Shown here in pieces: positions 24,105 through 32,002 of a DNA stretch of 37,687 nucleotides. The notes beneath the pieces were generated by a model. It was not told the origin of the DNA and searched no databases. It saw nothing but the letters and a program-made list of their open reading frames with translations. The stretch spans positions 1 to 37,687 of the forward strand of contig JAFAZW010000079.1 in assembly GCA_019239415.1 (NCBI GenBank), given 5' to 3'. The translations under genes were made by a program, and so were the position numbers. Position 1 is the first letter of the stretch, and every line of letters starts with the position of its first letter. Origin of the DNA: Alphaproteobacteria bacterium (GTDB lineage: Bacteria; Pseudomonadota; Alphaproteobacteria; Sphingomonadales; Sphingomonadaceae).

Positions 24105-24426
24105 GCGCGCTCATTCTCCGGTTCGGTGCCGTAACTAGCTCATTCGGGGCGGAATTGCTGCCGGTTTCGTCGCACGAAATGGCGGCTTCGCAGAAGAAGG
24201 GCGTTGGGGCCAGGGACAGTCACCGATCCACGGGCGCCTGCGGATAGCCTCGAACGTATGTGGATCGGTGACTGTCCCAGACGAGGTGAGAGGGGACAGT
24301 CACCGATCCACAGAGGCGGGGGGATGGGGACAGTCACCGATCACAGACGGCGTCGCGTACACTCAGGCCCACGTGGATCGGTGACTGTCCCCTCTCAGAC
24401 TCGGTGACTGTCGCCTCACCCTCCCC
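24105..24426. other. Intergenic region filled by GGGACAGTCACCGAT repeats
   Basis: No gene is seen. The first ~100 bp upstream of the kinase gene should include its promoter. The remainder is the repeat cluster listed separately. Confidence 0.6.
24213..24413. repeat. Cluster of inverted GGGACAGTCACCGATCCAC units (REP-like)
   Basis: The 18-20-bp unit occurs in plus orientation at 24213, 24292 and 24326 (slightly degenerate) and in inverted orientation at 24260 and 24373, with a decayed inverted unit at 24401. Plus and inverted units pair into long hairpins. Alternating orientation and spacing point to REP elements of the kind mobilised by REP-associated tyrosine transposases; no such transposase is in the window. 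Confidence 0.85.
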
Positions 24427-25275
24427 TCACTCCCGTTTCCGCGGCGGCGGGGCGTTGGTTTCATCGACGACGAGCGTCCAGCCGCGCGCGCGGCGCTGCC
24501 AGATACGGACGTAATGGCCGTGCCGTTCGCCGTCGGCCTCGGTCCAGGCGGCGGTGCCGTAGGTATAAGCGAGGTCGCCGGCCGCGGAGACGCCGCCGCC
24601 GAGGGGGGCGGTGGCGACTTGCGCCGGCTCTTGCGCGAGCGCGGCGGCGACGGCCGCGCGGCCGACCGCCGGCGGCGGACCGCTGCGCAGCAGCCACCCG
24701 TCCGCGGCGAGCGCCGCGCCGAGGCCGGCGCGGGCATCGCTGGCGAGGGCTGCCGCGAGCGCCGCTTCGGCCGCGGCGACCGCGTTCCACGCCCCGCCCG
24801 CTTTGCCGACGCCGGGGCGCAGCGCCGCGACGGGACTCGCCTCGCCCAGCGGCGGCGGCGCCCGCTGCGGCGAGCCGTGGTCGAGCAGCCAGCGCCAGCG
24901 GCCATCGGGCTGGCGCTGCCAGACGGTGAAGTAGAAGCCGTAATGGCGCTCGGCGCCTTCGCCGGCCACGAAGGGTCCGGTGGTGAAGCCGAGGTCGCCG
25001 GACGATGCGAGGCCGGCGAAGACCGGCCACCAGCGGATCGGGCCGAAGCCGATCTTGCCCGCCTCGATCAGCGGCTTGGCGCGGACCGGGCCCGGCAGGA
25101 ACATCTTGCCGTCCTCGGCGATGAAGGTCCCGAACGCCGCGGTCGTGCCTTTCTCCCGCGCCATCGCGGCGAAGGCGCGCTCGGCCTCGACGACGGGGGC
25201 GACGGCGGGCGGCGCGGCGGGCGGAGGCGCCGCGGCGAGTAGGCCGGCGGCAAGCAAGGAATTCGGAATGAGCAA
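24427..25275 (-). CDS. Secreted protein with two NTF2/SnoaL-like domains
   Basis: A 282-residue protein from TTG 25275, chosen because GGCGGAG lies 5-6 nt upstream and a signal peptide follows (LIPNSLLAAGLLAAAPPPAA). Two tandem alpha+beta domains of the NTF2/DUF4440 style are suggested: the first around AERAFAAMAREKGTTAAFGT ... YFTVWQRQPDGRWRWLLDHG, the second around AAEAALAAALASDARAGLGA ... YVRIWQRRARGWTLVVDE. The repeated W-Q-R and hydrophobic strand ends support an internal duplication. No catalytic function is assigned. Confidence 0.65.
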   Translation of the reverse strand: MLIPNSLLAAGLLAAAPPPAAPPAVAPVVEAERAFAAMAREKGTTAAFGTFIAEDGKMFLPGPVRAKPLIEAGKIGFGPIRWWPVFAGLASSGDLGFTTGPFVAGEGAERHYGFYFTVWQRQPDGRWRWLLDHGSPQRAPPPLGEASPVAALRPGVGKAGGAWNAVAAAEAALAAALASDARAGLGAALAADGWLLRSGPPPAVGRAAVAAALAQEPAQVATAPLGGGVSAAGDLAYTYGTAAWTEADGERHGHYVRIWQRRARGWTLVVDETNAPPPRKRE

Positions 25276-25358
25276 GGGATCTCCGCCGGTTGGAGAAGGT
25301 GGAAAGGAGCGGGAAGGCGGCGCCGGGGGATGCGCGCCGCCTTCCCTGCCGTCGTCGG

Positions 25359-25676
25359 TCAGCGCGTGCCCGCGACGACATTGTCCTGCCGCGCGAGGGC
25401 GAAGCTGACCCGCCCGTCGGCGGTCCGTTCGAAGCCGGCGCGGCACTGGGCGATCTGCGTCGCCTCGATCAGCGGCGCGACCTTGGTGTCGCCGCAGGCG
25501 TGGGCGGCGGCGGCGCGGACGCGGCCGCGGAAGGTGGCGAGGCCGCTGGCGCTGGCGAGGTTGAGGTCAGCGCTGCGCACGGCGACGCTGTAGGTGTCGG
25601 CAGTCTCGCCGGGGGTCTGGGCGGCGGCGGTGGCGGCGGTCGCGGCGAGCGCGGCGGCGGCGATGAGCTTCAGCAT
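25359..25676 (-). CDS. UrcA family protein
   Basis: A 105-residue secreted protein. A signal peptide (MLKLIAAAALAATAATAAAQ) is followed by the UrcA pattern SVAVRSADLNLASASGLATF, RVRAAAAHACG and QCRAGF, with the two conserved cysteines expected to form a disulfide. The function of this sphingomonad-rich family is unknown. AAAGGA lies 8 nt before the ATG. It is 83 bp upstream of the NTF2-like gene on the same strand. Confidence 0.88.
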   Translation of the reverse strand: MLKLIAAAALAATAATAAAQTPGETADTYSVAVRSADLNLASASGLATFRGRVRAAAAHACGDTKVAPLIEATQIAQCRAGFERTADGRVSFALARQDNVVAGTR

Positions 25677-25968
25677 GGTGCAATCCTTTGTCTGGTCGAG
25701 GGGCCGCCGGGCTGCGAAGGGGGCTGTCGCGGCCCGGCGGTGATCGCTGGGTAGATCCCTCCCTCCCGGACGGCGCGGCCGCCGCGACGGCGCGCCGGCC
25801 TGCCGCTGCGAAGGCCTCCGATCCGCGACGAAACCGGCTTGCGCCGCGACGGAAATCCGCCGCGCCCGCGGGAGCCTTTTGCGAGTCCCTTCGTACAGGG
25901 GGGGTTCAGGGTGCGTCCGGCAGCCGCCGCCCCCGCATGCAGATTAAGAAAGACAGGGTCCGTACCGC

Positions 25969-28947
25969 GTGATGCTCAAGCCGTTGACCGCCCTCCTGCT
26001 TGCCGGAGTCGCCGCCTCGCCGCTCCTTGCGCAGGCGCCGACCACGCCGGTTCCGCCGCCCCCGCCCGCCCCCGCTCCGGCACCGGCTCCCGCCCCCGCC
26101 GGCACCGCCGCCACCGCGCCGGCGCCCGCCCCCGCCACACGACCGGCTCCGCCGCCGGCGGCAGGCCAGGCCGAGCCCGACGACAATGAGGACGAAGGCG
26201 GCCCCACGATCGTCGTCACCGGCACCCGCGAGCGCGGCGCGGTGCTCAGCGACATCCCGCCCGAAGTCCAGCTCGACCGGCGCGACATCCGGGCCACCGG
26301 CGCGAGCAGCGTCGCCGACCTCATCAACATCCTTTCGCCGCAGACGACGAGCACGCGCGGCCGCGGCGGCGACGGGCCCGTCATCCTGCTCGACGGGCGC
26401 CGCATCTCGAGCTTCGGCGAGGTACGCGACCTGCCGCCGGAGGCGATCGACCGCGTCGACATCCTCCCCGAGGAGGTCGCGCTCCAATATGGCTACCGCG
26501 CCGACCAGCGAGTCGTGAACATCGTCCTGCGCAGACGGTTCAAAGCGGTCACGACCGAGCTCGGCGCCGGCCTCGCCACCGCCGGCGGCCGCGACAGCGA
26601 GAATGCCGAGTTGAACTTCCTGCGCATCCTCAACGGCGGCCGCTTCAGCATCGACGCGCAATATCAGCATAGCGGCCGGCTGCTCGAGAGCGACCGGGAC
26701 ATCGCCGAGCCGACGCCGGCGCGCCCGTTCGCGCTCGGCGGCAATGTCGCCGGCAGCCCGTTCGGCGCCCAGATCGACCCCGCGCTGAGCGCGCTCGCCG
26801 GCCAGAGCGTCACCGCCGCCGGCATCCCGGCGGGCGCGGCCAACGGCGCGGTGCCGCTCTCCGCCTACAATGGGCCGCTCAACACGACCAATCTCGGCCC
26901 CTACCGGACGCTGACGCCGGAGACCCAGACGTTCACGGTCAACACGTCCGTCAAGAAGAACCTCAGCGACAAGGTCCAGGCGACGGTCAACGGCCGCTTC
27001 TCGGTCGGCTCGACGGAAAGCCTGCTCGGCCTCGGCAGCGCGACCATCGCGGTGCCGCGGGGCAACCCCTATTCGCCGTTCGGGAGCAACGTCTCGGTGC
27101 TGCGCTACCTCGCGCCCGGCAGCCCGCTCGAGCGCTCGAACGACAACCAGACGGCGCATGTCGGCGTCACCCTGAACGGCGACCTGCTGCCGTGGCGCTG
27201 GTCGTTCACCGGCAATTACGACATCGGCTATACCCTGGTGCGGACCGACACCGGCTTCGACCTTGGCGACTACCAGCAGCGGATCGCGGCCGGCGACCCC
27301 AGCGTCAATCCGTTCGCGCCGGTGCCGCAGCGTTACCTGAACGCCCTCCCCGTCGACCGCGCCAGGACGATGACGCACGACGGCACCGCCGACCTGCTGT
27401 TCAACGGACCGATCGCGTCGCTTCCCGGGGGCAAGATCAATGTCGCCGCCCATGCCGCGTTCGAGACGCACCAGCTCGACACCGACGTGCTGCGCGCCGG
27501 CGTCGCCACGTCGGGCCACCTGTCGCGCGACATCGAGCGGACGCAGGTCAATATCGACGTGCCGATCGCCAGCCGCCGGCTCGGCGTCCTCTCGGCGCTC
27601 GGCAACCTGTCGCTCAACGGCAACGCGCGGATCGAGCATTACTCGGACTTCGGGACGCTGAGGACCCTGGGCGGCGGCATCAACTGGTCGCCGGTCCTGC
27701 CGCTGTCGGTGATCGCCTCGATCACCGACGAGAAGGGCCCGCCGTCGATGAGCCAGCTCGGCAGCCCGGTGCTCACCACGCCGAACGTGCGCGTCTACGA
27801 TTTCACCCGCGGCGAGACGGCGGACGTCACCGCGATCAGCGGCGGCAACCCGGCGCTCAACGCCGACCACCGCCGCCTGTGGAAGCTCGGCGCGACCTTG
27901 AAGCCGATCAAGGACAAGGAGCTGTCGATCACCGCCGAATATACGAACGAGCGGATCAACGACCCGATCGCCTCCTTCCCGATCGCGACGCCGGCGATCG
28001 AGGCGGCCTTCCCGAACCGCTTCACCCGCGACGCCACGGGGCGGCTGATCCGCATCGACCAGCGGCCGATCAACTTCGCCCGCTCCGAGCGCCAGCAGCT
28101 GCGCTGGGGCGTCAACTTCAACGCCCCGCTCGGCAAGCCGAGGCGGCCGAACTTCGGCGGCGGCGGCGGCGGCTTCGGCGCCTTCGGCTTCGGCTTCGGC
28201 GGAGGCGGCGGCGGCGGCCGACCCGGCGGGGGCGGCGGCGGCGGCGGCGGCGGCCAGCCCGCGGCGGCCGGTCAGGGCGCGCAGGGTCAGCCCGCGGGCG
28301 GTACGCCGGGCACCCCGGCCAGCGGCGGCGAAGGCCCACGCGGGGGCCGCGAAGGCGGCGGCGGCGGCGGAGGCTTCCGCGGTGGCGGCGGCGGCGGCGG
28401 CGGCGGCTTCCGCGGCGGCGGCGGACGCGGCGGCTTCGGCGGCTTCGGCCAGGGCCGTCTCCAGCTTGCCGTCTACCACACCTGGACGTTCAAGGATCAG
28501 ATCCTCGTCCAGCCGGGCCTCCCCGTGCTCGACCTCCTCAACGGCTCCGCGGTCGGCGCGAACGGCGGCCAGTCGCGCCATCAGGTCGAGGTCCAGGCCG
28601 GCGTGTTCAAGGACGGCCTCGGCGCGCGGCTCACCGCGAACTGGCAGAGCGGCACCGTCGTGCGCGGCGCCCCCGGAATCGGCGGGACGACGAGCAGCGA
28701 CCTGTTCTTCTCGCCGCGGACGACGCTGAACCTGCGCCTGTTCGCGGATCTCGGCCAGCAGATCTCGCTGGTCAGAAAGCATCCCTGGATCCGCGGCACG
28801 CGGGTGAGCTTCGGCATCGACAACCTGCTCGATTCGCGGCTGAGGGTCCGCGACGCCGCCGGCGCGACCCCGCTCAGCTACCAGCCTTATTATGTCGATC
28901 CGGTCGGCCGGACGGTGCGGTTCAGCATCCGCAAGATGTTCTTCTGA
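25969..28947 (+). CDS. TonB-dependent receptor-like outer-membrane protein with Gly-rich insert
   Basis: The 992-residue protein has a signal peptide (PLTALLLAGVAASPLLAQAP) and a Pro/Ala low-complexity linker (about 24-66). A TonB plug domain follows (VVTGTRERGAVLSDIPPEVQ ... DGPVILLDGRRISSFGEVRD, with NIVLRR), then a beta-barrel ending in the outer-membrane terminal phenylalanine (VRFSIRKMFF). Residues about 730-829 are an almost pure glycine/arginine/phenylalanine stretch placed inside the barrel, with barrel strands resuming at LQLAVYHTWTFKDQ. Start GTG 25969 or ATG 25972. It would import a siderophore, glycan or other large ligand; the ligand is unknown. No TonB box is obvious. Confidence 0.85.
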   Translation: MMLKPLTALLLAGVAASPLLAQAPTTPVPPPPPAPAPAPAPAPAGTAATAPAPAPATRPAPPPAAGQAEPDDNEDEGGPTIVVTGTRERGAVLSDIPPEVQLDRRDIRATGASSVADLINILSPQTTSTRGRGGDGPVILLDGRRISSFGEVRDLPPEAIDRVDILPEEVALQYGYRADQRVVNIVLRRRFKAVTTELGAGLATAGGRDSENAELNFLRILNGGRFSIDAQYQHSGRLLESDRDIAEPTPARPFALGGNVAGSPFGAQIDPALSALAGQSVTAAGIPAGAANGAVPLSAYNGPLNTTNLGPYRTLTPETQTFTVNTSVKKNLSDKVQATVNGRFSVGSTESLLGLGSATIAVPRGNPYSPFGSNVSVLRYLAPGSPLERSNDNQTAHVGVTLNGDLLPWRWSFTGNYDIGYTLVRTDTGFDLGDYQQRIAAGDPSVNPFAPVPQRYLNALPVDRARTMTHDGTADLLFNGPIASLPGGKINVAAHAAFETHQLDTDVLRAGVATSGHLSRDIERTQVNIDVPIASRRLGVLSALGNLSLNGNARIEHYSDFGTLRTLGGGINWSPVLPLSVIASITDEKGPPSMSQLGSPVLTTPNVRVYDFTRGETADVTAISGGNPALNADHRRLWKLGATLKPIKDKELSITAEYTNERINDPIASFPIATPAIEAAFPNRFTRDATGRLIRIDQRPINFARSERQQLRWGVNFNAPLGKPRRPNFGGGGGGFGAFGFGFGGGGGGGRPGGGGGGGGGGQPAAAGQGAQGQPAGGTPGTPASGGEGPRGGREGGGGGGGFRGGGGGGGGGFRGGGGRGGFGGFGQGRLQLAVYHTWTFKDQILVQPGLPVLDLLNGSAVGANGGQSRHQVEVQAGVFKDGLGARLTANWQSGTVVRGAPGIGGTTSSDLFFSPRTTLNLRLFADLGQQISLVRKHPWIRGTRVSFGIDNLLDSRLRVRDAAGATPLSYQPYYVDPVGRTVRFSIRKMFF

Positions 28948-29011
28948 GCTTGGCGGCACGCTCGCACCGAGCGCGCTTTACAGGCCGCACCATCGGCGCG
29001 AGGGCGGCGGC

Positions 29012-29926
29012 GTGAGCGAGGACCTGCCCTTCGACCGGCGCCTGCGCCGCCTGCGCCGCGACCGGGCCGCGCTGGCCGGTGCCGACGCCGACTATCTCGT
29101 CCGGCACGCCGCCGACGAGCTGCTCGAGCGGCTCGACCTCGTCACCCGCCGCTTCTCGCGGGCGCTCGATCTCGGCACCGGGCGCGGCTATCTCGCCGGA
29201 CGGCTGCGCGAGCGGGGGCTCGATGTCGTCTCGCTCGACGCCGGTGCCCGCTTCGCCGCGGCGGCGGGCGGCGTTCAGGGCGACGAGGATCGCACGCCAA
29301 TGGCCGAGGGCGCTTTCGACCTCGTGGTTTCCGTCGGGGCGCTCGACACGGTGAACGACCTGCCCGGCGCCCTCATCCTCGCCCGGCGGGCGTTGCGGCC
29401 CGATGGGCTGTTCCTCGCCGCCTTCGCCGGCGCCGGCAGCCTGCCGCGGCTGCGGGCGGCGATGGCGGCGGCGGACGAAGCGGAAGGCGGCGCCACGCCG
29501 CGTCTCCACCCGCAGATCGACGTCCGCGCCGCCGGCGACCTCGTGCAGCGCGCGGGGTTCGCGCTGCCGGTGGTCGATGCGGAGCGTGTCGAGGTGCGCT
29601 ATTCCGGCCTGCCGAGCCTGGTCGCCGATCTGCGCGCCATGGCGGCGACCAACATCCTCGCCAGCCGCTTGCGCCGGCCGCTCGGCCGTCGCGGCTATGC
29701 CGCCGCCATCGCGGCCTTCGCCGCCGCAGCGGAGCCGGACGGCAAGACGCGCGAGCGCTTCGAGATCCTCCACCTCTCCGGCTGGGCGCCGGCGCCGGAC
29801 CAGCCCAAGCCGGCGAGGCGCGGGAGTGCGACGGCGTCGCTGGCGGAGGCCTTGGCTCCTCCCCGGAACGGGGAGGGGGACCAGCCGCAGGCTGGTGGAG
29901 GGGGCCCGCCTCTCCAGCGCCTCTGA
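29012..29926 (+). CDS. SAM-dependent methyltransferase (BioC/NDUFAF5-like)
   Basis: A 304-residue class I methyltransferase with motif I ALDLGTGRGYLAGRL, acidic motif II (VVSLDA), DLVVSVGALDTVNDLPGALI and the LRPDGLFLAAFAG motif. The N-terminus (FDRRLRRLRRDRAALAGADA) and the PRLHPQIDVRAAGDLVQRAG segment fit the BioC/NDUFAF5 group. The start GTG 29012 has GAGG 8-10 nt upstream. The last ~23 codons (after [12 protein letters not shown]) lie inside repeat copy B, so the C-terminal tail is repeat-encoded. The substrate is unknown. Confidence 0.85.
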   Translation: MSEDLPFDRRLRRLRRDRAALAGADADYLVRHAADELLERLDLVTRRFSRALDLGTGRGYLAGRLRERGLDVVSLDAGARFAAAAGGVQGDEDRTPMAEGAFDLVVSVGALDTVNDLPGALILARRALRPDGLFLAAFAGAGSLPRLRAAMAAADEAEGGATPRLHPQIDVRAAGDLVQRAGFALPVVDAERVEVRYSGLPSLVADLRAMAATNILASRLRRPLGRRGYAAAIAAFAAAAEPDGKTRERFEILHLSGWAPAPDQPKPARRGSATASLAEALAPPRNGEGDQPQAGGGGPPLQRL

Positions 29927-29987
29927 CTCGGGCCCCCTCCACCACACCCTAGCGGGCGCGGTCCCCCGCCCCGTCCCGGGGAGGAGC
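29855..29987. repeat. Nested palindromic repeat, copy B (133 bp)
   Basis: Same family as 22100-22233: outer arms CTCCTCCCCGGAACGGGGAG and, degenerate, CCCCGTCCCGGGGAGGAGC; inner arms GGTGGAGGGGGCCC and GGGCCCCCTCCACC. It overlaps the 3' ends of the methyltransferase and MutT genes, both of which stop inside it. Confidence 0.9.
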
Positions 29988-30392
29988 GAGAACCTGCTCC
30001 AGCGCCTCGACGACCGGCACGTCGGCGGGGGGCATTGGCAGCGCATGCATTTCGGCCGGTCGTACCCACTTCAGGCCCGCCGCATCCAGCGCCTCCGGCT
30101 CCCCCGCCCACTCCCGGCACAAATACAGCAGCAGCAACAAGTGCCGCTCGCCGAGAGGAGCGCTGGCGAAGGCGGCCGGCGCCAGCGCCGCCTCCGCCAC
30201 GACGATGCCCAGCTCCTCGGCGAGCTCACGGGCCAACGCCGCCTCCGGCCGCTCGCCGGGCTCGACCTTGCCGCCGGGAAACTCCCACAGGCCCGCCATC
30301 GCCTTCCCGGCCGGGCGCTGCTGGAGGAGCACGGCTCCGTCGGCCCGGACCAGCGCCGCGGCGACGACGAGGAGTGTCGGATTTTTTTCCAT
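29949..30392 (-). CDS. mutT: MutT/Nudix NTP pyrophosphohydrolase
   Basis: A 147-residue Nudix enzyme that hydrolyses oxidised dNTPs such as 8-oxo-dGTP. The Nudix box GKVEPGERPEAALARELAEE, then LGI, is complete, and LLQQRPAGKAMAGLWEFPGG is typical of MutT. The start is taken at ATG 30392 (MEKNPTLLVVAAALV); the longer frame to 30449 adds basic residues without support. The last 13 residues (APPRDGAGDRAR) are encoded by repeat copy B. It is convergent with the methyltransferase gene. Confidence 0.9.
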   Translation of the reverse strand: MEKNPTLLVVAAALVRADGAVLLQQRPAGKAMAGLWEFPGGKVEPGERPEAALARELAEELGIVVAEAALAPAAFASAPLGERHLLLLLYLCREWAGEPEALDAAGLKWVRPAEMHALPMPPADVPVVEALEQVLAPPRDGAGDRAR

Positions 30393-30484
30393 GCACGGGC
30401 CCGATGCTAGGAATCTCTTAACCCTGCCAGCCTTATTCCTCCTCCCCACTGGGAAAGCTGTCGGACGCGGAGCGGAGGACGGAC

Positions 30485-30649
30485 ATGATTCGAAGGCTGA
30501 TCAAGGACCGCAAGGCTGCGACGGCCGTCGAATACGGCCTCATCCTTTCACTCATCGTCCTCGCCATCATCGGCGGCCTGTCGATGTTCGCGAACACCAC
30601 GATCGGCATGTGGAACAACGTGTCGTCCGCGGTAGTGACCGCCGGCTGA
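30485..30649 (+). CDS. Flp/Fap-type pilin, atypical cleavage site
   Basis: A 54-residue Flp pilin: a basic leader (MIRRLIKDRKA), then ATAVEYGLILSLIVLAIIGG with the invariant Glu and Tyr, then a short tail. Residue -1 of the expected prepilin-peptidase site is Ala (RKA/ATAVEY) rather than Gly. GGAGGAC lies just upstream of the ATG. The next pilin gene is 120 bp downstream. No tad secretion genes are in the window. Confidence 0.9.
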   Translation: MIRRLIKDRKAATAVEYGLILSLIVLAIIGGLSMFANTTIGMWNNVSSAVVTAG

Positions 30650-30769
30650 TCCAGCCCGTCAACCTTTTGGAAACACCCTTGGCGTAATCGAAGACCAGCC
30701 TCGACGTGAAGTGGACAGCGCGAACGGGCCGGAAGGGAACTTCCAAAGCTTTGGAACAGGAGACCAGAC

Positions 30770-30934
30770 ATGAACTTCATCCGCAAGATTCGTAAGTCCG
30801 AGAAGGGCGCCACCGCCATCGAGTACGGCCTGATCGCCGCGCTCATCGCCGTTGCCGCGATCACCGCGATGCAGGGCGTCGGCTCGAGCCTCAACAAGAC
30901 CTTCTCGAACGTCTCCAGCTCGATGAGCACCTGA
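30770..30934 (+). CDS. flp: Flp-type major pilin
   Basis: A 54-residue Flp pilin with the canonical site EKG/ATAIEYGLIAALIAVAAI and a Ser/Asn-rich tail (SSLNKTFSNVSSSMST). It forms the tight-adherence (Tad) pilus after prepilin-peptidase processing. Strong AGGAG 7-8 nt before the ATG. A strong terminator follows 24 bp after the stop, so the two pilins form a short unit. Confidence 0.95.
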   Translation: MNFIRKIRKSEKGATAIEYGLIAALIAVAAITAMQGVGSSLNKTFSNVSSSMST

Positions 30935-30957
30935 TCGCTGATCAGCTGAACGGAGCG

Positions 30958-30992
30958 GGGCGGGGCGAGAAATCGCTCCGCCCTTTTCTTTT
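30958..30992 (+). terminator. Rho-independent terminator after flp
   Basis: GGGCGGGGCGA, loop GAAA, TCGCTCCGCCC (11 bp with one G-T pair) followed by TTTTCTTTT on the plus strand. Confidence 0.9.
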
Positions 30993-31003
30993 GGTCTTCC
31001 TTT

Positions 31004-31087
31004 GCTCCCCCCGGAACGAGGAGGGGGACCAGCCGCCGGGCCACCACCGCCTGCGGCGGCGGTCCCCCTCCCCGTTCCGGGGGGAGC
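31004..31087. repeat. Nested palindromic repeat, copy C (short, 84 bp)
   Basis: A short version of the family: outer arms GCTCCCCCCGGAACGAGGAG and CTCCCCGTTCCGGGGGGAGC with the inner GGTGGAGGGGGCCC arms missing. It lies between the flp terminator and the ICMT-like gene. Confidence 0.85.
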
Positions 31088-31143
31088 TAGGACTTCGTTA
31101 ACCATCGTCCGCTACCGGTCGTGGTCGACCGAGGAGACCTCCA

Positions 31144-31797
31144 TTGAAGCCCATTCCTGCCGCCGAATTCGCCATCGCCACGCCACCGCGGCGGCTCAAC
31201 AGGGCCGTCGTCCTCGACTTCGCGGAGCGGGCGATCGTGCTGGCCATGGCGACCCTGTTCTTCTCCCGCATGGCGGCGACGGTGGGCGCGGGAAACCTCA
31301 TCAACCTGCTGATCTGCGTCTCGGAAGGCATGACGGCGGTGTTCGTCCTCATCCGCCGCCCCGGGCAGATCGCCACCACGCCTTATGCCTGGACGATCGC
31401 CTTCGTCGGCACCTGCGCGCCGCTGACGGTGGCGCCGACGGGGGCGCAGCTCGTGCCCGCCGCCGCCTCGATCGCGGCGATGGTCGCGGGCCTCTGCCTG
31501 TCGATCGCCGGCAAGGCCTTCCTGTTCCGCAGCTTCGGCATCGTGCCGGCCAATCGCGGCATCCAGAAGGGCGGGCCCTACGGCCTCGTCCGCCACCCCA
31601 TCTATCTCGGCTACCTGTTCGCCCACGTGGGTTACCTCGTCGCCAACCTGTCGCCCTGGAACGCCGCCGTCTACGCGATCACCTGGGGCGCCCAGATCCT
31701 GCGCATCCGCGCCGAGGAAGCGATCCTGTCGGAAGACGAGGCCTATCGGGCCTACCAGGGCGAGACCCGGCGCCGGCTGATCCCGGGCGTGTGGTAG
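31144..31797 (+). CDS. Isoprenylcysteine carboxyl methyltransferase (ICMT)-like membrane protein
   Basis: A 217-residue membrane protein with about five hydrophobic segments and the C-terminal ICMT/PEMT signature GGPYGLVRHPIYLGYLFAHV ... ILRIRAEEAILSEDEAYRAY, where RHP and the EE..L pair belong to the SAM- and substrate-binding region. Bacterial members methylate unknown lipids or other substrates. TTG start at 31144, supported by GAGGAG 8 nt upstream. It ends 12 bp before a palindromic repeat. Confidence 0.85.
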   Translation: MKPIPAAEFAIATPPRRLNRAVVLDFAERAIVLAMATLFFSRMAATVGAGNLINLLICVSEGMTAVFVLIRRPGQIATTPYAWTIAFVGTCAPLTVAPTGAQLVPAAASIAAMVAGLCLSIAGKAFLFRSFGIVPANRGIQKGGPYGLVRHPIYLGYLFAHVGYLVANLSPWNAAVYAITWGAQILRIRAEEAILSEDEAYRAYQGETRRRLIPGVW

Positions 31798-31808
31798 GTC
31801 CGAGGAGC

Positions 31809-31893
31809 GTCACCCCGGACTTGATCCGGGGTCCACCCTCGTTCTTCGAGACCGGCACCGAGAAGGTGGATGCCGGATCAAGCCCGGCATGAC
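31809..31893. repeat. Palindromic intergenic repeat (CCGGACTTGATCCGG type)
   Basis: Ends GTCACCCCGGACTTGATCCG and CGGATCAAGCCCGGCATGAC are inverted around TCCACC...GGTGGA. It is related in design to 19963-20049 and is a common type of alphaproteobacterial intergenic repeat. Confidence 0.75.
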
Positions 31894-31906
31894 GATCCAA
31901 GATGAT

Positions 31907-31935
31907 TTCTCACCACTGTCATAGACAAATAATAC
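31907..31935 (+). promoter_or_regulatory. Candidate sigma-70 promoter of telA
   Basis: TTCTCA and TAATAC with a 17-bp spacer, in an unusually AT-rich patch 68 bp upstream of the telA start. The -35 box is weak. Confidence 0.3.
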
Positions 31936-32002
31936 ACGTGCCCCTTGCGCCGGACGGCTCCCCTGCCCCATTTAGCGGGCAAAGTCCGGGAGATCTGGGG
32001 AT

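Noticed and set aside
24213-24413. Possible CRISPR array
   Set aside because: Units alternate in orientation, spacers differ widely in length and one unit is degenerate; no cas genes. This is a REP cluster.
28157-28455. Glycine-rich tract as a sequencing or frameshift artefact
   Set aside because: The frame before and after the tract is the same and continues with coherent barrel strands to a proper C-terminus, so no net frameshift is needed. An error in repeat number remains possible.
25906-28959. Long minus-strand open frame opposite the TonB-receptor-like gene
   Set aside because: It mirrors the receptor codon by codon. The alanine-rich part is just the reverse of the glycine-rich repeat.
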